Part shown: one piece after another, positions 36,045-45,302 of the stretch
Numbering within the stretch: position 1 is the first letter of the stretch
Layout: each line of letters opens with the position of its first letter
Made by a program: the position numbers and the translations under genes
Notes under the pieces: generated by a model
The model's input: only the letters and a program-made list of their open reading frames with translations
Told to the model about the DNA's origin: nothing
Databases searched by the model: none
Assembly: GCF_900637655.1 (NCBI RefSeq)
Contig: NZ_LR134384.1
Coordinates: 2,728,001 to 2,792,000, forward strand
DNA: 64,000 nucleotides
Direction of reading: 5' to 3'
DNA from: Segatella oris
GTDB lineage: Bacteria; Bacteroidota; Bacteroidia; Bacteroidales; Bacteroidaceae

Positions 36045-37496
36045 ATGAGAAATCTAACTGACGCTGATTTGGCGCGTCTACTCAATAAAGATATCTTCCA
36101 CCTGATTTCAGAAGCGGCCGACAAACTGGCACTTGAGTGCTATGTTGTGGGCGGATATGTGCGTGATTTGTTCCTTGAACGCCCGTCAAACGATATAGAT
36201 GTCGTCGTCGTTGGCAGTGGAATACAGGTTGCAAGCGAACTGAAGAACCGCTTGGGCAGGCGTGCTCATCTCTCAGTGTTCCGTAATTTCGGCACAGCAC
36301 AGGTGAAATATGGTGGCATGGAGATTGAATTCGTGGGGGCACGAAAGGAGAGTTACAGCCACGATTCGCGCAAACCGCATGTTGAAGACGGTACACTTGA
36401 AGACGATCAGAACCGCCGTGACTTCACCATCAATGCCTTGGCAGTATGCCTGAACAAGGAGCGTTTCGGCCAACTTGTTGATCCTTTCGATGGCGTTTAC
36501 GACATGGAAGACGGTATTATCCGTACACCGCTCGACCCAGATATAACATTTTCCGATGATCCTCTGCGCATGATGCGTTGTATTCGCTTTGCAACACAGT
36601 TGAATTTCTTTATCGAAGACGAGACGTTTGAAGCCTTGCAGCGTAATGCCGAGCGTATAAAAATCATCAGTGGAGAGCGTATTGACGACGAACTTAACAA
36701 GATAATGCTGACCCAAACGCCAAGCAAAGGCTTCATAGATCTTTACCGTTGTGGGCTGCTTCAGCTGATTATCCCCGAGTTGGTGGCGCTTGATGTGGTT
36801 GAAACCCGCAATGGTCGTGCCCACAAGAATAACTTTTATCATACTTTAGAGGTGCTTGATAACCTCTGCAAAGCGCAAACTAACAATGGCAAGTTAGGCG
36901 AAATGGCCCTCTGGTTGCGCTGGTCGGCACTGTTTCATGACATAGGAAAGCCTCGTTGTAAGCGTTGGGACAACGTTGTCGGCTGGTCTTTCCACAACCA
37001 TAACTACGTGGGTGCAAAGATGATACCGGGCATATTCCGTCGCATGAAGCTGCCTATGGACAGCAAGATGAAGTATGTTCAGAAGATGGTCGACCTGCAC
37101 ATGCGTCCTATTGTCATTGCCGATGAAGAAGTAACCGACAGTGCTGTGCGCCGTTTAATGAATGATGCGGGCGATGATATTGACGATTTAATGATGCTCT
37201 GTGAAGCTGATATCACGAGCAAGAACCAAGTGCGAAAACAGCGTTTCTTAGATAACTTCCGCATTGTTCGCGAGAAAATAGCCGACTTGAAGGTGCGCGA
37301 TTACAAGCGACTCCTGCAACCTTGCATCGACGGTAACGAGATTATGGAGATGTTCCACCTTGGCCCTTGCCGTGAAGTAGGCCAATTAAAGCAGACTTTG
37401 AAAGACGCAGTGCTCGACAACAAGGTTGAAAATGAGCGCGAACCCCTCATGCAATTGTTGATGAAGAAAGCTAAAAGCATGGGATTGGTAGAGTAG
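36045..37496 (+). CDS. CCA tRNA nucleotidyltransferase / poly(A) polymerase family with HD domain
   Basis: 483-residue class II nucleotidyltransferase. The head has YVVGGYVRDLFLERPSNDIDV with Gly36-Gly37 and metal-binding Asp50 and Asp52. RRDFTINALAV and the DDPLRMMRCIRFATQL neck follow. An HD domain (SALFHDIGKPRCKRW, near residue 300) suggests an added phosphohydrolase activity. As no other CCA enzyme is in the window, maintenance of tRNA 3' CCA ends is the likeliest role, though poly(A) polymerase activity cannot be excluded by sequence. Confidence 0.9.
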   Translation: MRNLTDADLARLLNKDIFHLISEAADKLALECYVVGGYVRDLFLERPSNDIDVVVVGSGIQVASELKNRLGRRAHLSVFRNFGTAQVKYGGMEIEFVGARKESYSHDSRKPHVEDGTLEDDQNRRDFTINALAVCLNKERFGQLVDPFDGVYDMEDGIIRTPLDPDITFSDDPLRMMRCIRFATQLNFFIEDETFEALQRNAERIKIISGERIDDELNKIMLTQTPSKGFIDLYRCGLLQLIIPELVALDVVETRNGRAHKNNFYHTLEVLDNLCKAQTNNGKLGEMALWLRWSALFHDIGKPRCKRWDNVVGWSFHNHNYVGAKMIPGIFRRMKLPMDSKMKYVQKMVDLHMRPIVIADEEVTDSAVRRLMNDAGDDIDDLMMLCEADITSKNQVRKQRFLDNFRIVREKIADLKVRDYKRLLQPCIDGNEIMEMFHLGPCREVGQLKQTLKDAVLDNKVENEREPLMQLLMKKAKSMGLVE

Positions 37497-37535
37497 AAAA
37501 GAGAAGTGTCTAAGCGTGATATAGCAGATTGTCTG

Positions 37536-37883
37536 TTAATCTGTTCTCTTAAAGAAAAGCCTTTTAAATGTGAGCACTACGCAGACAATGAAGCAAATAA
37601 GTGCGAAAGGTAGACTGCATAAAGCGGCTTTCCAAAAAGAGAAATGATAAAAATAAAGGAATAAACTTGTGGGTATATAGATGCAAAGAAAGCCTGCACA
37701 GACACAATACATGAAGGGAACGGGTTCCCGAACGAGCATGATTTTATGGCTACAATGGTTACATCTTGTCGGGTAGTTTGTGCCTCGATAGATATACAAG
37801 AAGCAGCGTTTTAGGGAGATTTCTTTGTGACAATATGGGCATTCTCTGTTTCTCATTCTCTGTTTCTCTGTGAATATAGGCAA
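37536..37883 (-). CDS. Small zinc-ribbon membrane protein
   Basis: 115 residues (or 106 if started at the second Met, 37856). The N-terminal half has two Cys pairs (CPYC at about 15-18, CNHC at about 41-44) typical of a zinc ribbon. The C-terminal half has two membrane helices (about 58-80 and 84-107) and ends in basic residues. It resembles the TIGR04104-type zinc-finger proteins of Bacteroidetes. Function unknown. It faces the CCA-enzyme gene (convergent, 40 bp). Confidence 0.6.
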   Translation of the reverse strand: MPIFTEKQRMRNRECPYCHKEISLKRCFLYIYRGTNYPTRCNHCSHKIMLVREPVPFMYCVCAGFLCIYIPTSLFLYFYHFSFWKAALCSLPFALICFIVCVVLTFKRLFFKRTD

Positions 37884-38374
37884 CGAATAGGTGTTCTCAA
37901 GTTGAGAGGTCTATGTTTTGTTTCGCACTTCTTTGACGTTTTTATTTTTTAAAATCTTCATCCGCAAGCATCATTGTTATTATTCTTTTATTCATTAATT
38001 TGTTTGGTTTTAGATGTTTAACTCTATGTTACAAATATACAGATTGTAAGGAGAATAATAATCATCAATGTGGCTAAGAGATGTTAAATCCCTGAAAAAC
38101 TTCATTCTTTGTCGTCTATCAGTTTTGTTTTTATAGATTTATTGCAGGCATTGTTGTTGCAAAATTAGAATAAATCTTTGGCTATTATGGTTTTGTCTCC
38201 TATACAAAACGGCACCTTTTAGTTTGCCGTTCCATTTTATCCCGCTACATATTTTCTCTTCGTTTTGTAAACTTTGTTGACCAAAAAACATGTAGTTTCA
38301 TTTCTGCAAAATAGAAATTGAAAATCAAGAAAAAGGTTCTTTCTCATCATTTTCTGATGAGTTGCTTTTCAATT

Positions 38375-38506
38375 TCAGTTGTCTTACGTTGCATTTTGAC
38401 TCATGTTGCATGGTAATTAGCGTCAGATAGCATTGCCGAATGACTGATATTGCATGCTGAAGTGACTGATTTTATACGTTGATTTCATTCATTTTGCATG
38501 CTTTTA
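38375..38506 (+). repeat. 22-bp periodic array, copy C (six units)
   Basis: Units start at 38375, 38397, 38419, 38441, 38463 and 38485, exactly 22 bp apart. They open TCAGTTG, TGACTCA, AGCGTCA, TGACTGA, TGACTGA and TCATTCA; most contain TTGCATG in the middle and TT at the end. It is more divergent from arrays A, B and D in the core but has the same period and opening motif. Confidence 0.8.
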
Positions 38507-38580
38507 TCATGTTTTTTTGTGTTGAATTTTGTTGCAGATTGCCTAATTGTTTGATAGATAAGAAGTTGTAAAACAGGCTC

Positions 38581-38633
38581 AAAACTCGCGTATTTCGAGT
38601 CTAAGTCTTTTTCATTTCAAATACGCGAGTTTT
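38581..38633. repeat. Perfect 15-bp inverted repeat
   Basis: AAAACTCGCGTATTT (38581-38595) and its exact reverse complement (38619-38633), 23-nt loop. GTTGT upstream and ACAAC downstream extend the symmetry. No T run follows, so it is not a standard terminator. Confidence 0.75.
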
Positions 38634-38794
38634 ACAACGATAATTATAAATATTCTTTACTGCATTCTTTTTGCATTCCTACTTGTTTTTTCACAGTGTT
38701 TAAATGCTTGTTCAAAGAAGACTGTCTATATGTTCCTTTTCATTTTGTCTTTAGCCTATTTCCCAACAAGATTAAGCAGAAAGATATTCAATCA

Positions 38795-38826
38795 TTTGCA
38801 AATATCGCTTTAATTTCCTATATTTG
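38795..38826 (+). promoter_or_regulatory. Promoter of the DUF4160/DUF2442 pair
   Basis: TTTG at 38795-38798, 20-bp spacer, TATATTTG at 38819-38826: full consensus. Leader of about 23 nt. Confidence 0.7.
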
Positions 38827-38856
38827 CCTTGTGATAAACAATAAAACTGAAACGTT

Positions 38857-39114
38857 ATGCCAGAGATAAGCCGATTTTATGGAATTGTAATTTATATGTA
38901 TATAGCAGATCATAATCCGCCACATTTCCATATTTGGTATGATGATTATAAAGCAACAATGACCATAACTGACGGAATAGTCACAGGCTCTTTACCTCGC
39001 AGAGCTATTAAAATGGTATATGAATGGCTTGATTTGCATAAGGAAGAGTTAATGGAAAACTGGGAACGGCTTTCTAATCGTGAGTCAGCTAACAAGATAG
39101 AACCCTTAAAATAA
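38857..39114 (+). CDS. DUF4160 protein
   Basis: 85 residues. The signature ADHNPPHFHIWYDDYKA, with the PPHFH motif, and the C-terminal helix YEWLDLHKEELMENW identify DUF4160. It is encoded 3 bp ahead of a DUF2442 protein, a pairing seen widely in bacteria and suspected to be a toxin-antitoxin-like module; no activity is established. It has its own consensus promoter and lies in a repeat-rich accessory region. Confidence 0.85.
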   Translation: MPEISRFYGIVIYMYIADHNPPHFHIWYDDYKATMTITDGIVTGSLPRRAIKMVYEWLDLHKEELMENWERLSNRESANKIEPLK

Positions 39115-39117
39115 ACG

Positions 39118-39378
39118 ATGATGAAACAGAAAGATAGTGCTCAGATATTAACGGTTACAGCAGCGGTGTATGTAAATGATAACACGCTTCGTATCACTTT
39201 CAGCAATGGAGAGGAACGGTTGCTCGACTTCACTCCGTTGATGCAGGAAGGTATTTGCCGAAAATTGCAGGATAAGGACTATTTCAAATCGTTTACATTA
39301 GACCCGTTTACGATTGATTGGAACAACGAAGTAGGTTTTGCACCCGAGTTTCTTTATGCACAAAGTGTGCGCTTATAG
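39118..39378 (+). CDS. DUF2442 protein
   Basis: 86 residues: TVTAAVYVNDNTLRITFSNGEERLLDFTPL and FTIDWNNEVGFAPEFLYAQS match DUF2442, a small beta-rich family usually partnered with DUF4160. Start ATG at 39118; the following ATG (39121) is equally possible. Probably translated from the same mRNA as the DUF4160 gene and a candidate binding partner. Confidence 0.85.
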   Translation: MMKQKDSAQILTVTAAVYVNDNTLRITFSNGEERLLDFTPLMQEGICRKLQDKDYFKSFTLDPFTIDWNNEVGFAPEFLYAQSVRL

Positions 39379-39602
39379 AGTATATTATAGTAGTTTTGTC
39401 CTTTTATTTTGTTTCATTGTATTCTGCTTCATTGTTGAGATTGCAGAATTTGGTGATTGATTTCTTTGAGGAGATTCAAAGGTGTGGGGTTAGCAATGAC
39501 TATTATAAATACAATCTCTTGCTGTTTTCTTGCATTCCTACTCATTTGTAGGTAGCTTGCATTTCATGTGGTTTAGGTATTGTTATGATTGTAGAAAAGG
39601 CA

Positions 39603-39610
39603 TATTTTTG
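39603..39610 (+). promoter_or_regulatory. -7 box of the ZinT-like gene
   Basis: TATTTTTG, with ATTG at 39579-39582 at 20-bp spacing. Leader about 40 nt. Confidence 0.55.
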
Positions 39611-39654
39611 TAAAGTCTTAACAGATTAATTCATATCTAAAACCACAATTAAAG

Positions 39655-40380
39655 ATGAAAAAGAATTTTTTATTAAGTGTCGTGTTGCTGTGCATGGCAG
39701 GTCTTATGGCTATGGCAGGAAGTCCTGTCGGTAAGGCTAAAATGGTGAAGAAGCCAACTCAAAGGCAGGCGAAAGTGGAGGGAACTTATGTTGCGTTTTT
39801 CTCTGATAACGGTGCAAATGCGTCGAAATGGGACTCGCTCTGGCTTGCTGAAGCAGCGAAGTATGTGGGCAAGGAAAAGGCTTCCGAGGCTGTGGCTAAG
39901 ATGAAAAATAAGTGCAACGGCACCTGTATCGGGAGTGAAGCTGTAAGGAAATTCGGAGCTTTTGCCAATGACAATAAGGATTACAGTGGCACTTTTCAGT
40001 TTGATTGTCGCTTCAAACACGGTGTAGATCAATTGACTTTCAAAGGCAGAAGGATTACAGGGGTCGATGCAAGTGGCTCACGTGTGTTCTCGCATACCTA
40101 TTCTTTGGTTGGGAAAGACAAGGCCTTCGGTGCCGAATTCTATAAGAGTGATGATGGCAATCGGGACGAATTCACTTACTTTATGTTGCTTCCCGACACG
40201 CCGGCTGACACTTATCACATCGAACTTCGATACGGTTCGAACATCGAAGCATTGAAAAATATGCGCATGGGTAAGTATGCTTACTGGATGATAGGGGCTG
40301 TACGTGCGGGCAATGATGCCGATTGTGCAGCTGCAATCAAGCTGTATGTGGAAGAAAATCTGCGTGCAGAGAAACATTAA
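39655..40380 (+). CDS. Secreted protein resembling ZinT/YodA metal-binding domain
   Basis: 241 residues with a signal peptide (MKKNFLLSVVLLCMAGLMAMAG). The mature protein has WDSLWLAEAAKYV, FDCRFKHGVDQLTFKG, SHTYSLVGKDKAFGAEFYKSDD, TYHIELRYGSNIEALKNM, in the order found in the lipocalin-like ZinT family, in which a cluster of histidines binds Zn or Cd in the periplasm. The canonical HFHI pair is reduced to a single His here, so zinc binding by the same site is doubtful. Assignment rests on pattern resemblance. Confidence 0.45.
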   Translation: MKKNFLLSVVLLCMAGLMAMAGSPVGKAKMVKKPTQRQAKVEGTYVAFFSDNGANASKWDSLWLAEAAKYVGKEKASEAVAKMKNKCNGTCIGSEAVRKFGAFANDNKDYSGTFQFDCRFKHGVDQLTFKGRRITGVDASGSRVFSHTYSLVGKDKAFGAEFYKSDDGNRDEFTYFMLLPDTPADTYHIELRYGSNIEALKNMRMGKYAYWMIGAVRAGNDADCAAAIKLYVEENLRAEKH

Positions 40381-40449
40381 GGCAGGTTTATGTTATCCGT
40401 TTGCTGAGTGTAGTCAGCCGGAAAGAAAAGGCTTGGACGTCTGTTGAAT

Positions 40450-40496
40450 GACAGCCCTTTGTACGCATGTAACATGCATATGAAGGGCTGTCTTTG
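40450..40496 (+). terminator. Hairpin after the ZinT-like gene
   Basis: GACAGCCCTT/AAGGGCTGTC (40450-40459 with 40483-40492), a perfect 10-bp stem with an inner GCATG/CATGC, followed by a T-rich tract. Confidence 0.7.
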
Positions 40497-40594
40497 CTTT
40501 TCCAGCTTTTGTTTTAGGGGTGTCTTATGTGCTTCTTGCTGTAATCTTTGTTAAAAAGTAAAGTCAATTCATGACACTTTCTGATTTTAATTTG

Positions 40595-40602
40595 TAACTT
40601 TG
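40595..40602 (+). promoter_or_regulatory. -7 box of the RND efflux operon
   Basis: TAACTTTG; the 5' leader to the ATG at 40730 would be about 120 nt, unusually long here, and contains TGCAAC/GTTGCA inverted sequences. No clear -33. Confidence 0.45.
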
Positions 40603-40729
40603 CAGTACCAAAACTCTTTTGTTGTTTTGGGTTTTCTTATGATGATTTGATGCAACATGAAATCCGATAGCGAGCATCAGTTGCAGAAAGAAAATAGGAA
40701 TAGGATAAGTTCTAAATATATAAATAGGT

Positions 40730-41929
40730 ATGAAAATTATTAAGTTTTTGTTTGTTGCGGCAGTAACCGCTTCGCTTACTGCTTGTGGCGGTGGCGGCTC
40801 AATGCCTAAATTCGGCAACAACGAGTTCCCTGTTGAGACGGTTGGTGCCAACAGCGCATCGCTTCAGTCCACATATCCGGCAACGATAAAAGGCATTCAA
40901 GATGTTGAGGTTCGCCCTAAAGTGTCGGGCTTCATCACGAGAGTTTATGTGCATGAAGGACAGGTTGTGAAAGCCGGTCAGCCGCTTTTTTCAATTGATA
41001 GTGAAACTTATCAGGCTGCAGTTCGCCAGGCACAGGCCAGTGTCAACACGGCCCGTGCACAGCTGAATACGGCTCGTTTGACTTATGAAAACAACAAGAA
41101 GCTGTTTGATAAGAAGGTAATCGGACAATATGAACTGTCTACTGCGCAGAACACTTATGCCACAGCACAGGCTTCTTTGGCGCAGGCCATGGCTGCATTG
41201 GCCTCTGCAAAGGAGACTTTAAGCTGGTGTATGGTGAAGAGTCCTGCCGCTGGTGTGATTGGCAGTTTGCCTTATAAAGCGGGCGCATTAGTCAGTGCTT
41301 CGTCGGTTGATCCGTTGACTACGGTTTCTGATGTCAGTACGGTTGAGGTGTTCTTCTCCATGTCGGAGAATGATATTCTGGGGCTGACGAAGACCGCAGG
41401 AAGCGTTACTGCTGCTCTGAAAGACCTTCCGGCGGTGAAGTTGCAGCTTGTTGATGGTTCGCTATACAACCATCCCGGAAAGGTCGTTAAGATGAGTGGA
41501 GTGATTAACTCCTCTACAGGTGCCTATTCACTCATTGCTCATTTTGCCAATCCTGAACGCCTGTTGAAGAGCGGGGGAGCCGGACAGATCATCATTCCAC
41601 GCACAGACAATCATGCGATTGTTATTCCCCAAGAGGCTACAGTGTCTGTTCAAGACAAGCTGTTTGTGTATAAAGTGGGTAAAAATAATAAGGTGTATTA
41701 CACTGAAATCAAGGTGAACCCACAGAATGACGGCAACACTTATATCGTGACAAGCGGTCTTTCGGTAGGCGACCGCATTGTTGTTAAAGGCTTGACGAAG
41801 CTTTCCGATAAGATGGAAATCAAGCCGGTGACGCTTGCTGCCTATCAAAAGAGCATTGATGATGCCGCTAAACTCGGTGCCAAGCAAGGCTCGGCAAGTG
41901 GCTTTGTTGATGTGATGAAAGGAAAATAA
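40730..41929 (+). CDS. RND efflux periplasmic adaptor (AcrA/MexA family) lipoprotein
   Basis: 399 residues. Lipoprotein signal with lipobox LTAC (Cys19), then a barrel-sandwich half (VRPKVSGFITRVYVHEGQVVKAGQPLF), an Ala/Gln-rich coiled-coil hairpin (about 85-155), the second half (MVKSPAAGVIG) and beta-barrel domains. It bridges the inner-membrane pump and outer-membrane channel encoded next. No regulator gene is adjacent, and substrates are unknown. Confidence 0.93.
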   Translation: MKIIKFLFVAAVTASLTACGGGGSMPKFGNNEFPVETVGANSASLQSTYPATIKGIQDVEVRPKVSGFITRVYVHEGQVVKAGQPLFSIDSETYQAAVRQAQASVNTARAQLNTARLTYENNKKLFDKKVIGQYELSTAQNTYATAQASLAQAMAALASAKETLSWCMVKSPAAGVIGSLPYKAGALVSASSVDPLTTVSDVSTVEVFFSMSENDILGLTKTAGSVTAALKDLPAVKLQLVDGSLYNHPGKVVKMSGVINSSTGAYSLIAHFANPERLLKSGGAGQIIIPRTDNHAIVIPQEATVSVQDKLFVYKVGKNNKVYYTEIKVNPQNDGNTYIVTSGLSVGDRIVVKGLTKLSDKMEIKPVTLAAYQKSIDDAAKLGAKQGSASGFVDVMKGK

Positions 41930-42028
41930 GATAAGAATGTTTTCGATAAACCAAATGAGTAAGGTCAAGTTTTCTTGAACTTTATCATGGCAAGAAAGCG
42001 CACTTATGGTGAAATGAAATAAGAACGT

Positions 42029-45000
42029 ATGACATTTACAAACTTTATTAAGCGCCCGGTACTGTCGACGGTGATTTCAATCTTCTTCGTCTTGCTGGGT
42101 GCAATCGGTCTGGTTTCACTGCCTATTGAGCAGTATCCAGACATCGCACCGCCTACAATATCGGTCATGACCTCGTATACGGGAGCCGATGCACAGACAG
42201 TTTTGAACTCCGTTATTACGCCTTTGGAAGAGAGTATCAATGGTGTAGAGAACATGACCTATATGTCTTCGACCGCAACTAACTCGGGAATGGCGATGAT
42301 AACGGTATATTTCAAGCAGGGATCGAATGCAGATATGGCGGCCGTCAACGTGCAGAACCGTGTCCAGCAGGCTCAGGCTTTGCTGCCGGCTGAGGTTACT
42401 CGTGCCGGTGTGACAGTCTCTAAGCGTCAGTCTTCCAATGTAATCATGTATTCATTGACCACAGAAGACGGTCGTTATGACGGTCAGTTCCTGACAAACT
42501 ACAATAACATCAACATCGTTCCACAGTTGAAACGTATCAAAGGTGTAGGTGATGTGCAGACGCCGGGAACGGAGACTTATTCCATGAGAATATGGCTTCA
42601 ACCCGACAAGATGAAGCAGTATGGCTTGGTTCCTTCTGATATAACCGGTGTATTGGCAGAGCAGAACATCGAAGCTGCGCCTGGTTCTTTGGGCGAAAGT
42701 GGGTCTGTTGCCTATGAATATGCACTGAGATATAAAGGTCGCCTGAAGTCGGTTCCGGAGTTTGAAAACATCATGTTGAAAAGCTCAATGACGGGAGAGA
42801 CCCTGCGATTGAAGGATGTTGCCAAGGTGGAATTAGGCGCATTGATGTATAATGTGAAGCTCATCAACAACGGACAGCCTGCAGTTATGGGTATGGTTAA
42901 CCAGATTGCAGGGTCTAATGCCACGGATATTGCCAAGGCTGTAAAGGCTGCTTTGAAAGAAGCCAGCAAGAGTTTCCCTCCCGGAATGGAATATACGATA
43001 GAGCAGGATACAACAGAATTCCTCTTTGCTTCCATAGAAGAAGTAGTTATAACGCTGTTCATTACGTTAGCATTGGTATTCTTTGTGGTCTATATTTTCC
43101 TGCAGGATATACGCTCAACGCTTATTCCTTTGATTGCCGTTCCTGTGGCATTGATAGGTACTTTCTTCTTCCTTTGGGTCTTTGGCTTCTCAATCAACCT
43201 GCTCGTTCTGTCCGCTTTGCTGCTTGCCATCGCCATTGTTGTGGACGATGCCATAGTAGTTGTTGAGGCCGTTCATGCCAAGTTAGACCAAGGTTACAAG
43301 AGTGCTTTGACGGCATCTATTGATGCAATGAACGAAATTTCAGGCGCTATCATCTCCATTACGCTTGTAATGGCGGCAGTGTTCGTGCCTGTTTCCTTCC
43401 TCGGAGGCACCTCGGGAACGTTCTATAGAGAGTTCGGTGTGACGATGGCACTGTCAATTGTCATCTCCGCTCTTAACGCTTTGACACTTTCTCCGGCTCT
43501 TTGTGCGATACTGTTGAAGCCACATGACGAGGAAAAAGACGAGACAAACAAGAACTTTGTGAGTCGTTTCCACAGTAATTTCAACCGTATCTTCGATAAG
43601 ACTACTAATAAATATAAGAAAGGTGTCACCCGTATTATCAACCATAAGGTGTGGGCTGGCATTGCCGTTGCTGTTGGAATAGCAGCTTTGGTGATTACAA
43701 TGAAGTTCACAAAGACGGGACTTGTGCCTGATGAAGATACCGGAACGCTGTTCGTGATGATATCAGCCAATCCGGGAACGAGCCAGGAACGGACTCACGA
43801 AATCGTTGAGGAAGTAGACAAGATGCTGGCAAGTAATCCTGCCATTCAGCGTCGCGAAGGCATTGCCGGCTATAACTTCATTGCCGGACAAGGTTCGGAT
43901 CAGGCTACGTTCATCATCAAGTTGAAGCCTTTCGAAGAGCGTTCAGGCGGCTTCTTCACACGTATCAAGAATGCAATCTCGCAGGGAGACCCGATGGCTT
44001 TGCTTGTAAATCCGTTGGAATCGAACTCTGTTTTAGGCATGATCTATAAGCAGACGGCTTCTATCAAGGATGCCCAGATCTTGGCATTCGGCCCTCCAAT
44101 GGTGCCGGGTTTCTCTGTTCAGAATGGTATTACGATGACACTTCAGGACAAAACCGGTGGAGATTTGAACAAGTTCTTCAACGTTGCGCAGGACTTCCTC
44201 AAGGAGTTGAACAAGCGACCAGAGGTGAAGCAGGCCATGACAACATATAATCCTAACTATCCACAGTACATGGTTGACGTCGATGTTGCCAAGACAAAGC
44301 AGGCCGGTATCTCTCCAACTGTGGTGCTTTCTACGCTGCAAGGCTACCTCGGGGGTATGTATGCATCCAATTTCAACGCTTATGGTAAGCTCTATCGTGT
44401 GATGATTCAGGCTGCACCAAACGACCGTTTACGTCCTGAACAGCTGTCGAATATCTACGTTCGCACGGCAAGTGGTCAGATGTCTCCGGTCTCGGAGTTC
44501 TGTACTTTGAAGCGTGTTTACGGCCCATCCAATATTGCCCGCTTCAATTTGTATACCGCAATAAACGTCAGTGTGACGCCAAACACGGGCTATTCTTCAG
44601 GTCAAGCCATGCAAGCTATAGCCGAAGTGTCGAAGAATACGATGCCTCAGGGCTATGGATATGAGTATTCCGGACTGACAAGATCAGAGGCGGAGAGCAG
44701 CAATGCAACGGCTATTGTGCTCGTTCTCTGTGTGATTTTTGTCTATTTAATCCTCAGTGCACAGTACGAGAGCTATGTTCTTCCGTTGTCGGTAATCCTT
44801 TCCATTCCGTTCGGATTGGCCGGAGCATTCCTCTTTACGATGCTCTTCGGACACTCGAATGACATCTATATGCAGATATCGCTCATCATGTTGATCGGTC
44901 TGTTGGCTAAGAATGCCATCTTGATTGTACAGTTTGCGCTCGAAAGACGACACACTGGTATGGCTATCAAGTATAGTGCTATCCTCGGTGCAGCTGCTCG

Positions 45001-45301
45001 TCTGCGTCCAATTCTGATGACTTCACTCGCTATGGTCATAGGTCTTCTGCCGTTGATGTTTGCAAGTGGTGTTGGCAAGAACGGCAACCAGACCCTTGGT
45101 GCGGCTGCCGTGGGCGGTATGTTGATTGGTACTTTGTGTCAGCTTTTCATTGTTCCGGCTCTCTTTGTGGCTTTCCAATGGTTGCAAGAGAAGATATCTC
45201 CGTTGAAGTTTGAAGAGGAACTGAACGAGGAGGTGACCTCCGAACTTGAGCAATATGCCCACAAGAATGGTGTCGTAACCCTTAACAACAATAAGAATTA
45301 A
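42029..45301 (+). CDS. RND multidrug efflux permease (AcrB/MexB family)
   Basis: 1090-residue inner-membrane proton antiporter with 12 membrane segments and two large periplasmic loops. The opening MTFTNFIKRPVLSTVISIFF, GSNADMAAVNVQNRVQQA and the proton-relay AIVVDDAIVVVEAVHA (paired Asp in helix 4) are diagnostic of HAE1-type pumps that export drugs, detergents or bile acids. It follows the adaptor by 99 bp and abuts the channel gene. Confidence 0.95.
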   Translation: MTFTNFIKRPVLSTVISIFFVLLGAIGLVSLPIEQYPDIAPPTISVMTSYTGADAQTVLNSVITPLEESINGVENMTYMSSTATNSGMAMITVYFKQGSNADMAAVNVQNRVQQAQALLPAEVTRAGVTVSKRQSSNVIMYSLTTEDGRYDGQFLTNYNNINIVPQLKRIKGVGDVQTPGTETYSMRIWLQPDKMKQYGLVPSDITGVLAEQNIEAAPGSLGESGSVAYEYALRYKGRLKSVPEFENIMLKSSMTGETLRLKDVAKVELGALMYNVKLINNGQPAVMGMVNQIAGSNATDIAKAVKAALKEASKSFPPGMEYTIEQDTTEFLFASIEEVVITLFITLALVFFVVYIFLQDIRSTLIPLIAVPVALIGTFFFLWVFGFSINLLVLSALLLAIAIVVDDAIVVVEAVHAKLDQGYKSALTASIDAMNEISGAIISITLVMAAVFVPVSFLGGTSGTFYREFGVTMALSIVISALNALTLSPALCAILLKPHDEEKDETNKNFVSRFHSNFNRIFDKTTNKYKKGVTRIINHKVWAGIAVAVGIAALVITMKFTKTGLVPDEDTGTLFVMISANPGTSQERTHEIVEEVDKMLASNPAIQRREGIAGYNFIAGQGSDQATFIIKLKPFEERSGGFFTRIKNAISQGDPMALLVNPLESNSVLGMIYKQTASIKDAQILAFGPPMVPGFSVQNGITMTLQDKTGGDLNKFFNVAQDFLKELNKRPEVKQAMTTYNPNYPQYMVDVDVAKTKQAGISPTVVLSTLQGYLGGMYASNFNAYGKLYRVMIQAAPNDRLRPEQLSNIYVRTASGQMSPVSEFCTLKRVYGPSNIARFNLYTAINVSVTPNTGYSSGQAMQAIAEVSKNTMPQGYGYEYSGLTRSEAESSNATAIVLVLCVIFVYLILSAQYESYVLPLSVILSIPFGLAGAFLFTMLFGHSNDIYMQISLIMLIGLLAKNAILIVQFALERRHTGMAIKYSAILGAAARLRPILMTSLAMVIGLLPLMFASGVGKNGNQTLGAAAVGGMLIGTLCQLFIVPALFVAFQWLQEKISPLKFEEELNEEVTSELEQYAHKNGVVTLNNNKN

Positions 45302-45302
45302 G

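Larger units (their letters stand above)
37884..38794. other. Long AT-rich intergenic region with repeats
   Basis: About 900 bp without a gene between divergent neighbours. It holds a small inverted repeat AACGGCA/TGCCGTT (38208-38231), the six-unit 22-bp array (38375-38506) and a 15-bp perfect inverted repeat (38581-38633). The remaining sequence is low-GC without coding potential in either strand. Confidence 0.6.
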
